Source of the DNA: Linyphia triangularis
Taxonomy: Eukaryota; Arthropoda; Arachnida; Araneae; Linyphiidae
Reading direction: 5' to 3'
Assembly: GCA_963978545.1 (NCBI GenBank)
Contig: OZ021725.1
Span: 86,970,305-87,034,304, forward strand
Length of the DNA stretch: 64,000 nucleotides
A model generated the notes under the pieces. That model was not told where the DNA came from and ran no database searches. It was given only the letters and a program-made list of their open reading frames with translations. Made by a program: the position numbers and the translations under genes. Below are positions 1 through 11,420 of this stretch, one piece after another. Positions within the stretch are counted from its first letter, which is position 1. Each line of letters begins with the position of its first letter.

Positions 1-710
1 TATAGAATAGTTAATTTGCAATTACTCATTGTGTTATTTATTTGGAAATCGAAGTGAAAAAAAGTTAATGACTTTTTTTAAAGATAATTTTTAAAGTTGT
101 GATAGTATATAGTAGATGGCAGCACTATAGAAAAGAGAAAATTTACAATTTACACATGTTGATGATGTTGAGTTATTAGTTTAAATATAGTCCTTGTTAC
201 TAGATGGCACCAGTTACTCTTAGTATTTGTGTTGTAATAAAGATTCTCTCTGTTGCTGTATGGAATCATGTATTGTGTTTTATTACTCAAATATACAACT
301 CGGATGAACGTCCAAAAACTAATTCCTTAATATAATTTAAAATCTAAAGGTTGCACACAGGCCCACTAGTTATATATAAGGTAGCAAATTTTACTAAAAA
401 ATAAAAATATATCTGTAAATAGGATTCATTATTCAAGAGTTCATATTGTTATGAGTTGTCCTAAAACTAATTGTGACTTAATTTCTCTCTTTTTGCGTGT
501 AAGATATTTCAAAATGAAAGTTACCATTTTAGGGATTATTTACAAATCATGTCTAGAATTTTAAAATTTATTAAATTATTCACAGTAAAATAATTCCCCA
601 AAATGCTGTATCAAACTTTAGATTTGATGGAAAACACAAGTGTACCAATAGTAAATAAAAAATCTTTCAAAATAGAGAAAAATCCAAAGTAGCATGTTTT
701 TGCAATAATG
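1..710. other. AT-rich 3' flank of the CUB gene
   Basis: No exon was found. TTTATT at 567-572 is an AATAAA on the minus strand, a candidate polyadenylation signal for the CUB gene. AGATGGCAGCACTATAGAAA near 115 has a relative near 56942. Confidence 0.4.
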
Positions 711-881
711 TTATACAATGCACAAACCACTCAGAAAGAAGCACACAGCTCTAAATCCAGGTGCAAAATGATTGTTAGCTTCAAATTTGAGGTTCAGTTG
801 ATTCGTTTCAGAGATGAGAATTGGTGGTCGAAATACGTCTCCGAAAAATCTAGCTGGATGAGTATTGTTATGGCCAAGAAC
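711..881 (-). CDS. CUB gene exon: second half of CUB2, probable C terminus
   Basis: The exon starts after TTTTCTATAG in phase 0, matching the previous donor. It encodes VLGHNNTHPARFFGDVF, RPPILISETNQLNLKF and FAPGFRAV, which read as the closing strands of a CUB domain. The frame continues to a TAA at 713-711 with the tail CFFLSGLCIV. An AATAAA lies about 140 bases further on the minus strand (572-567), so a terminal exon is reasonable. The alternative is splicing at GCT/GTGTGC just after GFRA. Confidence 0.7.
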   Translation of the reverse strand, partial: VLGHNNTHPARFFGDVFRPPILISETNQLNLKFEANNHFAPGFRAVCFFLSGLCIV

Positions 882-3800
882 CTATAGAAAATTTAACATT
901 ATCTCAAGAATTATACATAATTATAAAAAAATAATAAAAAGTTCCTTAGATTGTAATTGATTATGATAATCATAGAGTAACAGCTACATTTTAGAATTTC
1001 TAACATATTCTATCAGATATGCAAGGAATTTTTTACAAATATATACAGCCCTTGATAAGATACAAATATGATGCAGTAGAGCAACAAAACAATCCTGAGA
1101 TTTAATAAGTTTTTCCTAAGAGGAAGTCCTGATAAGGATCATTACCTATACTCGCTATGCTACACTCTTCTAGCCCAGTGCATTTAGAAACTACTTTCTA
1201 TAAAACCTGGAAATTTGGCGAGTAGGTACAAAAAAAAATTCACTTGATAAAATGACAAATTGTTTTCATTTAATGTCTACCATTTATAAATGAAAATTAA
1301 AATAGCAAAAGACAAAACAAGGAGGAGCCACTGCATAGGAATTGACATAAGGATTTCAAATATAAAATAAAATATATTAGACATAATTTTTGAGTTTTTA
1401 ATTTATGTCATTTCATTAAGTGATCATTTTCGTATCTACTTACCAAGTTTCAAGGTTCTATACAAAATAGTTTCTAAATGCACTGGGCTAGAAGATTGCA
1501 ACATAGCGAAGAAGGGAATGATCCTTATTAGGATTTCCTCTTAAAAAAAAGACAAGTAATTGTACCTAGTATGATCAATTTAAAAGAGTACCTGTTGGTT
1601 TCTAATATTACCCTTAAATCTGACGGATGTGGCAACGTTGCTAAAACTAAATACAGTTTTTTGAACCTTATATGAGTGTGTGAGATGATCTTAAATAGTG
1701 TTGGACTATTACATTTATATTTGTGAGGTGAAACAGTATCAAAGATACACAATGTTATTTAATGCTGTGATAAATTTTTCTTTGAAAAATCTTTAAAATT
1801 TTTTACATTATCATTCCACACAGCAATTGTTCTAAACGTTCGTCGTTACCATTTGCAATGCAAATATTAATACATTGAACCAAGTTTTAAACAAATTTCA
1901 CAACATTGTCGGTGTTATCGAAGAGAATTCTTCACTTGCGATTGGTTTTTAATTCATCAGTGTTTGGACGACTTCTCCAAATAAATTATCTTCAATACAA
2001 CACCACTTGAAAAAAAAAAAAAAAACGAGTTTAGGTCTGATGACCTTGGTGATCAGACTTATCGAAATTAAACAGTAATCAAAGAATTCCTTAAGCACAG
2101 CAATACACAGATTATGAGAAAAATTTGATGAAAATTTAATAATGACGCTCACACAAATTTACATCTTAAAAACAAGTTTCGATATGGAGAAAGTGAAACA
2201 AACGGTAACCGCACATAAAATATAGATGGATTAAAAAGGTTATGGTGTCTTAAGTCTTGTTGTATCAGGGTTCCCAATGAAATCACAGATTGAAAATCAA
2301 TGACTTTTCAAGGTCCTAAATAATATTTTTCAAGGATCTTCAAAATTTGTTTTCAGACATGTCTTTAATGTGTGATTTCACAGCTGCTTTACAAGTAGCG
2401 TTAATATTAAAATCTTTTATGCACAATTTTTATTTTGCCTTATGAATAGATTTTGATGATGTTGCAATCCATTTATCACATGCACTGTACTTTGATCATA
2501 GCACATTAAATGTGCACTCTCCGGGCATAGAACTCATTAAATGCTACTGCTAAAAAAAAACACCAAACAACATATAGGTTGATGTATCCGAAATACAAAT
2601 ATGCCAAGCAATTCCTGAGCAAAGAGGATAAGAGGTCTCGAGAGAATAAGCAAATTAGAGTTTGAATTTTTATAAATATTGACGTCGGGCATACACAGGG
2701 TTCCCACCCAAATCACAGAATGGAAATCAATGACTTTTCAATGATTTTTAAAGACCTAATTAATATATTTAAGAACCTTTGAAAATTTGTTTTCAGGTAT
2801 CATGTCTATATATAAATTTTTAAAAAAGTAAATTCTACCATAAAAGTTACAAGTTGGTAGTTGCGTATACAAATATGTTGAAAAATTCTGATGTGCAGAT
2901 AAGTGGCGGTCAAGCGGGGATAGCAAGTCCGAGTTGTGTTTTAATAAATTTTGCAGTTGGCCACACAACATCTGCGAAAATTAGGGACTTCTAAGGACAT
3001 CTAAGCATTTTCAAGGACTTTTAAGCACCTCTAAGCATTTTCAAGCACTTTCAAGGCCTTGAAAGCAAGTTTAAAAATATTAAGCACTTTCAATGACTTT
3101 CAATGACCGTGGGAACCCTAATACAACATCAGTAAAAATTAAGGACTTTTAGGGAATTCTAAACATTTTCAAGTACTTTTTTTAAGGATCTCCAAGTATT
3201 TTCAAGTACTTTTAAGACCTTGAAAACAAGTTAAAAAATAGTAAGCACTTTTAATGACCTTCATTGACAATGGGAACCATGTGTATACAATAGAGATAAG
3301 GGTAATACACAAAACAAAAGGGTACTCTTTCAAATTGATCCCCCTGTATAAGATTTTTTAAAGAAAAGGAAGTTTTGTGAAAAACCAGTAATGATAAAAA
3401 AATTCCACTTTCAGTAACTATTTTTAAATATCTCCATTTGGGCACAAAACTCCAAGGCAGACAAAATGTAACACAAAGAAAATTGGTTTATTTTCAACTA
3501 TATGCGAGAACGTGCATAAAGTAAAAAAGTCTTACCTCAATAAAAGAATCCGGAGCCAATTGAAAATCGAGGAACATCAACATAACATGCCCACTCATGT
3601 CATCCGATTGCAATATATATTCTGCAATGTAGTCAGATTTAAACGATGTTGGGAAAAAGGGAGTTTCTAGGAAGTGTCCTGAAGTATGACCTTCCTTTGG
3701 CATACCTGAAATAACGTAAGTATTTCCTGTAAAAGAACAACAATATCAGTCATGGATATTAACTACAAAACAAAAAATGAATTTGTATTAACCCCTTATC

Positions 3801-6800
3801 TTTTTTTTCACAGCAATAAAACTTTTCTACATCTATCATCTGATTTTAGATATTTGGAACAGAAATTCACTATTTCTGATAATTGAATAGCTTGCAGTTA
3901 AAAATGATATGTAATTTTTAAAAAATTGTTTATCAGGAAATAATTTCTTAACATAATAGAACTTTTGATTTTTAAATAGGAAAAAGAGAGCCTATCAGAA
4001 TATAGTATGCAAATATTTTTTAAGAATTGGATCATTTTATACATATAGCAGATAACCAAACAATGCTTTTGTTACATTGCTTATTTGCATGTTGTCAACC
4101 AACTTTAACACTCTTTTCAGTTAGTTTTTGAGCAATGAGGCATGAGCTTTTTCGACAACAAAGATAAAAAATAGCTATGATAAAAATTTTAAATGCTTTT
4201 CTTAAAAAATTTCACACACAGCTATAGAATTTGTTCTAGAACATTTAAATTAGGAACTAATAGTTTCTATTTTAAGAACCAAACTAAATATACACAACTT
4301 ATGCAAAGCATATTTTAGGGTGATGTCACTTTATCCACAGGTATTTAAAACCTTGGGTACAGATTTATTTGGGAAAATTCTTGCGTTTTGAATGGTTGGT
4401 TCAAAACAAAAAAGGAACTTTAAAAAAATAATTTGTTTAGCTGTATTCCTTTAAAGTATAGGTAAACCAACCGATGTTTGACTTAACCAATCATGGCTCT
4501 TGTGACATTAAAATCTATCCAATCAAACTAGTTTGAATGACTAATTAGGTTCGTCATTATTAACAGGCAAAACAAGTGCATGACGAATCTCAGCCGTCAA
4601 ATGTACCCAAAGGGTTAACATATATAATAAAGCTGCACATGGGAAAAATATTTTTTTAAAGTTTCAATTATAAAGTTCAGGAATTTTCTTTGATAGAAGT
4701 TTTAAATAAATATCCACATTAAGCAATGCAGCATGCAATTCCTCCCTATTGCCTTTGAAAATAGATACATTATTTTATTTTTATTGGGCTAATAAATTTG
4801 TATATTTCCGTATTAAGAATTGGAATATGCAGAAATATTTATTTTTTCCAACAATCAGACACCACAAGCAATCGTTAAGTAACTATAAATAAAATCTTTA
4901 AATAATGTCTTGCCATACTTTGTACTGAAAATGTAAGAGTAACATCAAAACCCATTGATAATCCATGTTGAAATTGAATTGATAAATAATCGGTCTTTGA
5001 TTCGAAATAAATGTCCTCTGCTCCTTTTCCACAAAACTTCACAGCATGTCCAGGCTCAGCAATTTCGAAGTAATTACAGCTGCAAAAATTAAAATAATAA
5101 AGTGGTACAAATTTAGTAGCAAACGTAAACAAAAACCAAATTTGAAAAGTGATTTTCTATTAACTTTACCCACATATTCTAATCCCAGAAAATTAAACTT
5201 AAATCAGTGTCATTCCGTAACTAATCAGGGCTCCCACTCAAATCACAGAATGAAAATCAATGACTTTTTCAGGACCTAATTAATGTTTTTAAGGACCTTA
5301 AAAAATTTGCTTTCAGGCATCATGTCTGTATTAAAAAAATTTATAAAGTATATTCTACCAAAACAGTTACATATTGGCGCATGTGTAATACAAATACGTC
5401 AAAAAATTCCTATATAATGAGGATAAGTGGCGGACATGCGGGAATAGCAAGTCTGAGTTGTATTTTTGTAAATTTTGAAGTTGGTCAACATACACAAAAA
5501 TTAAGAACTTTTAAGGACCTCTAAGCATTTTCAAGGCCTTGAAAACAGGTTCAAAAATATTAAGCACTTTTAATGACCGTGGGAACCCTGCTAATAATTC
5601 GACTCATGGACTACGAATTAAAAACAAGTGGACAATTCTCTAGATGACGTATGGGACATTTTAGCTCTTCTTTCGTCTCATAAATGAATTAGAATTGCAA
5701 AATTATGATGAATCTAATGGTTGTGATTTATATAAAATAAGTTTTATCTAAAATACACATTTATAAGTCACCTAAGCACGAGACACAGGCGTGTCCCGTG
5801 TTTTGCCAGAGAATTACCCTAGTATATTTTTATATTTTAGTTATTTAAAACAAATTAGTGTAATGTAAGAAGTATTATTTTTCAATTAAAAAGTAGAAAG
5901 GTGGTAAAAATTAGCATTTACACTCTTGGCAGATGTCAAAAGTACATCTCAAATTTGAAAATTCGGCAGGGGTTTGTAGTCTATTAGACGAATGTTTAGT
6001 TCTCTAAGTTGTTCGATGTTAGAACTCCAGTGAAGAGAAATATCACACAATTTTCTATAACATTTATGCGGTAACTTCCGTTATGATAGTAAAATAGATA
6101 GGTGAAATCTGATGTTTGCGTTTTTATTTTTTATAATAAAAAAAAAAAATCTATTATTTACCTTATCAAATAAACAGAAACCAATAAATGGTTATAAAAT
6201 TTAGAAGGAATATTTTAAACGTTTAGTGCATGCTTTTTATAAAACTTTAGTTGTGTGATGGTGTGACATCATTTAATAGACCAATAAAAGAGTTATAGGA
6301 CTCTTAATGCAAATCAGAAAATCATTACATTTTTTTAAAAAACCTTTCAGGAGTTCAAATTTTAGCAGTTTAAGTGGATTCACTTGAATTCCTACATTAA
6401 CATCCTAAATAAATATCTGTACATTGGGATTTTGATCAAAATTGTTAAGGTTAGATTTGAATGGCAGCCAAATTTTAAGGAGGATTGTTAGGTTGAGGGT
6501 AAAAAGCCCCAACAGTATTTACAACAGTCTACTGCAATCAAGATATCCATAGAAAACACAACCAGTTACTTGGTTTTTATTAATTAATCATTTAGAAAGT
6601 TGTCCAGAGGGGAGAAAAAAAACAATTAAATTTCTATGAGTATTTTCAGAAAAGGACTTGACTGTACAATGAAATGCCTTAAAATATAACGTTTCTGTTA
6701 TATTAGTTCAAGGAAATGCTATTATTGATATTACTTTTACCATAAACATTATATGCTATTGTCCATCTACAGTCAAACCCCGTTAACGTGAAATCGCCTA

Positions 6801-9800
6801 ACATGAAATCCCATTTAACATGAAGTAAAACCAGTTCTCCGCACTTAAAACTTAATGTTAATTTATTTGTTTAACATGAAATTACGGTCAATACAAACAA
6901 TTTCGGCAGTCCCATCAATTTCACGTTAACAGGGTTTGACTGTATTACAAGAATAGCATCAGCCACATAGTCTGTTGCTACAAAAGTAAGACTAGCCACA
7001 TTTTCTAAAGGGGATTCGGTACTTGCGTATTAACGCAACCAGGCTAAAATTCGCATAAATCGCCAAATTTGGCGACCCTACTTACGGCAACCCTACGTGT
7101 TATACTTGGTTTTCGTAAAGAAATTATTTTGCTTACTGGTTAAATTGAATGCCGTCAAATCGCGCCAACCTGGTTGCGATAATACGTAAGTACCGGGGAT
7201 TCTAAGAGAAATCAACTTTAGAGGCTTTCAACGCCACTTTTTAGCATGCATCAGTCCTATTCTAAATCAACGAGTCTATTCTCTATATCAACCACCATCA
7301 ACCAGATTATCTGGCAGGAGCCAATCTCTCGATATACAGTATTCCCTTACATAAGTAATATTTGCATGAAAAGTTACACATTTAATCTTGAGATAAGATT
7401 AAGAGAACTTACTGACATATTTCTGAACAGCTCGGAACTGACAAGTTAGATACTTTGATTATAAAGTGAGAAGCCCCATTGTTTGTTTTGAACTCTTTCC
7501 TACATTTGCGTTTAGACTTCTGATACCATTTATTTATTCCTCCAGTGGAGTTTACAGACTTCAGTTTTAATTCATGGGATTCCCCAGGTTGGAGTCTATA
7601 TATGTATCGATTACTGGAACATAGCTCTAAAACAAAAAAAAATTGCATGCAATATATTTTAACAACATAAGGGAATTAAATGTTGACAAAATACAGTACC
7701 TCAAACTTCTGAACAAAATTCTAAATTGTAGTATATTTAGTAGAGTGTAAAATATTTATTGACAATAGTCAGAAGACATGGTGCTCCTGATCAAAAAGAA
7801 GAGACAAAAAAAAAAAAGGAAAAAAAAAAAAAAAAAAAAAAAGAGCTTAACTTCAAGCAAAAGTGTTAAAAACATCACATTTTCAAAAAATTTCAGAAGT
7901 CAAACAACTTTAAACAATTATGTTATATTGACAAATGGGTGAATCTAATTAAACCCAGTCTTTTAGTTATTTAACCTTTAACTGCTGTAAGCTGTCTGAC
8001 AGACCTCGAGTCATTTTTTGTGGAATGCTTCCACCCCCTAAAATATCGCATCTTTGACTTTTATCTTAATTTTTCTAATACTATGTTTTTAAACTTTAAA
8101 CCTATGTTCACCAATTTATTTGGAGCAGTATGAACCATGTGTAGCTCTTGCGCAAAAAACTTCAAACCATCCAACCACAGCAGTTAAAGGTTAAAATACA
8201 CTCAGAGTACTGAAATTTTGGTCAAAAAAGCTGAAATCAGAGTTTTCACTGAACTGTACCATGTCTTTACACAGAAAATATTCATTTTTAGATGATGAAT
8301 AAAAGTATTTAAAAACAAAAATGAAGGCTAAGCAATATAAAGATAAAACTTCAATATTTAAGTTTTATTAAGGAATATTAAATATGGAAATTTAATATTT
8401 AAGAAATTGTATGCATCAAATAACATTAAATTAAGACTGCTATAAAGTTCAGATTTTCATGAATAATGACAAATTCACATTCAATGAATTTAAGGTCACA
8501 ATATCGTTTTAGGAAATGCTGTGAAAGTAAAACTTATTGATTAACTTTATTAAATAAAATTTTGAATAGTCATGATATATGTATAAGCAAATTGCTTTAA
8601 GAAGCAGCAAACGAGAAATACCTGAAAAATATATACAATGCAAAGACTTGGTTAGTAAAAGAAAAACGTAATTTTTTTTATAAGCAATTTTGTAAACACA
8701 GCAAGCTACAATTAAACAGATCAAAGAATTATGTATTAAACTCTATAAAGCCCTACTAAATGAATCGGTACTTACGTATTATCGCAACCAGGTTGGTGAG
8801 ATTTGACGGCATTCAATTTAACCAGTAAGCAAAATAACTTCTTTACGAAAACCAAGTATAACACGTAGGGTTGACGTAAGTAGGGTCGCCAAATTTGGCG
8901 ATTTTTGGTTGCCGTAAGTAGGGTCGCCAAATTTGGCCATTTATGCGAATTTTGGCCTGGTTGCGTTAATACGTAAGTACCAATGAATCTATTAAAAGCA
9001 GTACATGCCAAATTAGAAACATAAGAAAGTGCGCAAAATATAAAAGAGGGTTGAAACTCTAAAATGCAACTTGAATAATAGAGAAAACTTTTAATTTTAT
9101 ATCTTTAATTTTTTAAGCTGATACAAATTTATGTTTCAAAACATTATTCAATATCAACTTAAACAGATGAGTTTAAAATTTAATACCTTGAATGGCTTGT
9201 GAGGTTTCAGCAACAAAGGAACAGCTTATGGTTGTAATGCAAATGAATAATAATATAGATATGCCTAAAATGATAAAGGAAAGATTAAAAAAAATATTTA
9301 CCTCAGGAATGATGCAGAGTAATTCCAAATTTTTTTTTTTTTTCGTGATCACATATAGAGCGAGAAGTATCATATCTAGTATTCATACTGTAAAAAACAT
9401 TGGCATTCTAAAAAGCACCACATGTTTTATACAGTATCACAAAATTTCTTTTTTTAAAAATGTGGGTATTTTTTTCTATTTATAGTAAAATATTATTGTG
9501 AAATGAAGAAACAGTAATAATGTTCTTTTCAATCATGTATTCCTTAATAACTCTATTTTATAATTAGAACCTTCTAAATCTTTGAACAAGTTTTGAAATA
9601 GAAGCATTATTGAAAATGTAATAGTCATTTTTCCTAATGCACATTCATTCAAGAGAACTATTTAATGATTTAACACAACAGTAGGCAGTTACAGAGAAAC
9701 ACATATTTCTCAATTCAATCTGCTCAAAAGAAATTTTACATTGCTTGTAAAATTACAGTAAACCTATACAAGCCACCTTTCTGAAATTTGCAGTTCAATT

Positions 9801-10065
9801 AATAATATAATGTTTTGTATTTTAGAGTTAGAAAAATAATAGCAAGGGAATTTTTAACCTTCAGGATCTATAAAATATGCAAGAAAAAAAATTTGACCTA
9901 TTTTAGGAAGCCTAGTTTAACTCTTTTGGATTTCACATCTTATTAATAGATATTCAAGTATTTTAATTAGCGGTGCAATAGCCAATAGTAATTAGAAAAA
10001 GATACACAAATATGCTCACCTTCATTATGTGCAATCATGCATTTCATCATACGGATAAACAATTT
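711..10065 (-). CDS. Secreted two-CUB-domain protein (six-exon gene model, about 281 aa)
   Basis: Six minus-strand exons join in one frame: 10050..10020 (coding part), 9264..9187, 7626..7413, 5079..4919, 3726..3536 and 881..711. Intron phases are 1, 1, 2, 1 and 0, and every junction agrees. Residues 12-28 form a hydrophobic signal-peptide core with possible cleavage near Ala29. CUB1 spans about residues 39-160. It has Cys39, Cys78, Cys103, Cys107, Cys109 and Cys124, a CNYFEI strand and an FCG motif. CUB2 spans about 176-275 and lacks the usual cysteines. CUB domains are extracellular beta-sandwich binding modules, so a secreted or pericellular binding role is likely. No catalytic domain or membrane segment is visible. 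The family was not identified beyond CUB. A weak GTGTGC donor after GFRA in the last exon would, if used, continue the gene to the left. Confidence 0.72.
1119..1542. mobile_element. Palindromic MITE, copy 1
   Basis: Ends are AAGAGGAAGTCCTGATAAGG and CCTTATTAGGATTTCCTCTT, an imperfect inverted repeat that extends inward past TTTAGAAACTACTTTCTA. A second copy lies at 52633-53041. No coding capacity was seen. It sits in the last intron of the CUB gene. Confidence 0.6.
2266..3281. mobile_element. hAT-like MITE, outer copy split by a nested copy
   Basis: It starts CAGGGTTCCCAATGAAATC and ends AATGGGAACCATG. The 5-bp duplication TGTAT is perfect (2261-2265 and 3282-3286). It is interrupted by a second copy of the same family at 2696-3120. 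The CAGGGTTCCCAC-type end fits the hAT superfamily; a 5-bp target duplication is known for some hAT groups. Confidence 0.65.
2696..3120. mobile_element. hAT-like MITE nested in another copy
   Basis: It runs from CAGGGTTCCCACCCAAATC to ACCGTGGGAACCCTA and is flanked by perfect ATACA duplications (2691-2695 and 3121-3125). It contains many AAGGACTT/AAGCACTTT-type subterminal motifs. Confidence 0.7.
3536..3726 (-). CDS. CUB gene exon: first half of CUB2
   Basis: The 191-bp exon follows a strong polypyrimidine tract (TTGTTGTTCTTTTACAG) and ends GAG/GTAAGA. It encodes NTYVISGMPKEG, SGHFLETPFFPTSF, AEYIL and MLMFLDFQLAPDSFIE. The pattern G-x-F-x-T-P-x-F-P followed by a strand and F-x-D-F-x-L is CUB-like. 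There is no cysteine in the exon. An internal ATTTCAG acceptor is possible but has no pyrimidine tract. Confidence 0.76.
4919..5079 (-). CDS. CUB gene exon: second half of CUB1
   Basis: The 161-bp exon begins after TTTTTGCAG and encodes CNYFEIAEPG, VKFCGKGAEDIYFES, LSIQFQ and GFDVTLTFSVQ. These are the typical C-terminal CUB strands: DYLEI-like, FCG, a hydrophobic strand and GF. The chosen donor CAAA/GTATGG leaves phase 1, which fits the next exon. A competing TCA/GTACAA donor would give phase 0 and does not fit. Confidence 0.75.
5226..5590. mobile_element. hAT-like MITE in a CUB gene intron
   Basis: Ends are CAGGGCTCCCACTC and CGTGGGAACCCTG, with CTAAT duplicated at 5221-5225 and 5591-5595. 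Same family as the copies at 2266, 2696 and 46433. Confidence 0.7.
6770..6942. mobile_element. pogo-like MITE (173 bp)
   Basis: CAGTCAAACCCCGTTAACGT and ACGTTAACAGGGTTTGACTG are inverted ends flanked by TA on both sides. The size, CAGT ends and TA target fit a nonautonomous pogo/Tigger-type element. It lies in an intron of the CUB gene. Confidence 0.65.
7018..7194. mobile_element. Palindromic MITE with 8-bp target duplication, copy 1
   Basis: Ends are GGTACTTGCGTATTAACGC and GCGATAATACGTAAGTACC. Perfect GGGGATTC duplications lie at 7010-7017 and 7195-7202. The centre holds TCGCCAAATTTGGCGA. The superfamily is uncertain; 8 bp suggests a hAT- or P-like transposase. Confidence 0.7.
7413..7626 (-). 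CDS. CUB gene exon: first half of CUB1
   Basis: The 214-bp exon has a long polypyrimidine acceptor ending GTTTTAG and a perfect GTAAGT donor. It carries LCSSNRY, then YRLQPGESHEL, a Cys at residue 78 before KEF, and SHFIIKV leading to Cys103 and Cys107. This order matches the N-terminal half of a CUB fold: Cys, proline-glycine turn, Cys-x-x-x-F strand, hydrophobic strand, Cys. It ends in phase 2 with CA, completed by C in the next exon to give His108. Confidence 0.78.
7975..8190. mobile_element. TTAA-flanked foldback MITE, family B
   Basis: CCTTTAACTGCTGT and CCACAGCAGTTAAAGG are inverted ends, each flanked by TTAA (7971-7974 and 8191-8194). A TTAA target with CCY ends is typical of piggyBac-type elements. 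Confidence 0.55.
8767..8981. mobile_element. Palindromic MITE with 8-bp target duplication, copy 2
   Basis: Same ends as the copy at 7018 (GGTACTTACGTATTATCGC), with perfect AATGAATC duplications at 8759-8766 and 8982-8989. An internal GCCGTAAGTAGGGTCGCC segment is duplicated, which makes it longer. Confidence 0.7.
9187..9264 (-). CDS. CUB gene signal-peptide exon
   Basis: This 78-bp exon starts after TCATTTTAG and ends at CAAG/GTATTA. It encodes ISILLFICITTISCSFVA and then ETSQAIQ, a typical hydrophobic secretion signal followed by a polar stretch. It begins with two bases and ends with one, so it matches both neighbouring exons. A 97-residue plus-strand frame over the same bases is only its shadow. 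Confidence 0.62.
10020..10065 (-). CDS. CUB gene exon with the start codon
   Basis: This 46-bp exon has a CCCTTTCAG acceptor and a GAAG/GTGAGC donor. The proposed ATG is at 10050-10048, immediately followed by a second in-frame ATG. It encodes MMKCMIAHNE plus one base, which is phase 1 and matches the next exon. Upstream frames are closed by stops, so translation should start here. It is short, so the splice signals and phase match are the main support. Confidence 0.5.
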
Positions 10066-10145
10066 CTGAAAGGGTACATTGAAAATCATTTAATATGTTA
10101 AACATAAAGACAAAATCGTATCTAGTATGTACATCAAATTTATAC

Positions 10146-10228
10146 CTGATTTAAGCTTCATCAAGAAATTTTTAAGTCGAACCGACAACGTGAACTTTAC
10201 GCTGCCGATTCTTAAACAGGTTGGCCTC
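10146..10228 (-). other. Probable 5' untranslated exon of the CUB gene
   Basis: A CTTTCATTTTCAG acceptor and a TCAG/GTATAA donor bound 83 bases. No frame is compatible in phase with the coding exons, so it would be untranslated. It would create a short upstream frame starting MKLKS. The presence of an acceptor implies another exon upstream. Confidence 0.4.
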
Positions 10229-10824
10229 CTGAAAATGAAAGAGTGCATTTTAAACTTTTTTAAAACAATGTAAACTCTCCTATTAAAATTGGCAGCGTAT
10301 TTTGTTTTAAACACTGTCCCGGCTGCTTATTTCTGCAATTATAAAATGCGCAGGTTAAAAAATACGATGGTTTTTGTGACGTCATTACTTAAGCTTTAGG
10401 GATAATGTCAGACAGCTGAGTTAGTAACTTGGAAACAGTAGTCCAGGAGTATATTGAGGAGGGAAAGCAAGGGAAACACGTTCTTTTATCTTTTTAGAAG
10501 GTTGACGGCGTTCCTTCTTTTGAAAGTTTCAAATGAAGCTCGTAACCAGGATTTTTTTTCGGGGGGTAGGGGGGGGGTACGGTTGAAGATTTAATTAAAT
10601 GCATATAGCAAGTTACAAAAAAAAAAAAAAAAAAAAAAAAAAAGGAAAGTGGTGAAAAAATATTTAACACAACTTCGGCGAGAAGGAGGGGGGAGGGGGG
10701 TATTCCGCCGGTTCTCCCCTGTCTATGGCCCTATTTCAAATATAGATTTTTTTTCTCTTTGACACCAAACTAAAATAATATTTTTAAATTGTTGATTTAA
10801 AAGTAATTTTTAAATTTTCTGTTT

Positions 10825-11420
10825 AAGAAAATATGACTAGTTTGGCGATATTTTTTTGCGATAGTTGTAAGGTCTTAAAAAAAAAAAAGGGGGAATTTTC
10901 GCGAAGTACTTTTTGATAATTCTTCTATTATCCTTTCTTATAAGTGAAACTGAGAAGAGGAGAAAAAACGATCGTTGATAAGCTATGTTCAAACAAAGAG
11001 AACTCTGTGTTGAAGGCATTCGTTTTTCAACTTTTTACGCCATTAAAGCATTTTTTTGGAAATTTCGCAGGTGGGGATGTTTAGAACATCTTAAGAGGCA
11101 TCACCACAGTGATTTTGATTAAAATCATTAGAGCCGTTTTTTAGCAATCATTAAAAAACATGATTTTTTCAATGGCAGCTACCATGCGCGATTTTGACGA
11201 AAACCTTAATGGTAGGTCCTTGAGCCACAACCAATCAGCACACCAAAGTAAGTTAAACATCGTAGGTCAATTTGTTCGGGAGTTATGCTTCGTACACACA
11301 CAGACATTTTTTCTAGAACACTTTTTTGAAATCAGGATGTTCCAAAACGTAAAAAAATGCAAAAAAAAAAAATTCGTTTTTTTTTTTTACTGATTACTAT
11401 ACTTTCATTATCTTATGTAT
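10825..11420 (+). repeat. Unclassified ~1 kb dispersed repeat, copy 1
   Basis: It carries the family signature in order: ATTATCCTTTCTTATAAGTG, GGGGATGTTTAGAAC, AGCCGTTTTTTAGCAATCA, GGTCAATTTGTTCGGGAGT, CACAGACATTTTTTCTAG and a terminal CTTTCATTA. It is noncoding. Other copies lie at 31690, 34340, 40720, 44820, 48040 and 58770. Confidence 0.6.

Noticed and set aside
9192..9485. 97-codon plus-strand frame
   Set aside because: It overlaps the signal-peptide exon in antisense and runs into a poly-T tract.
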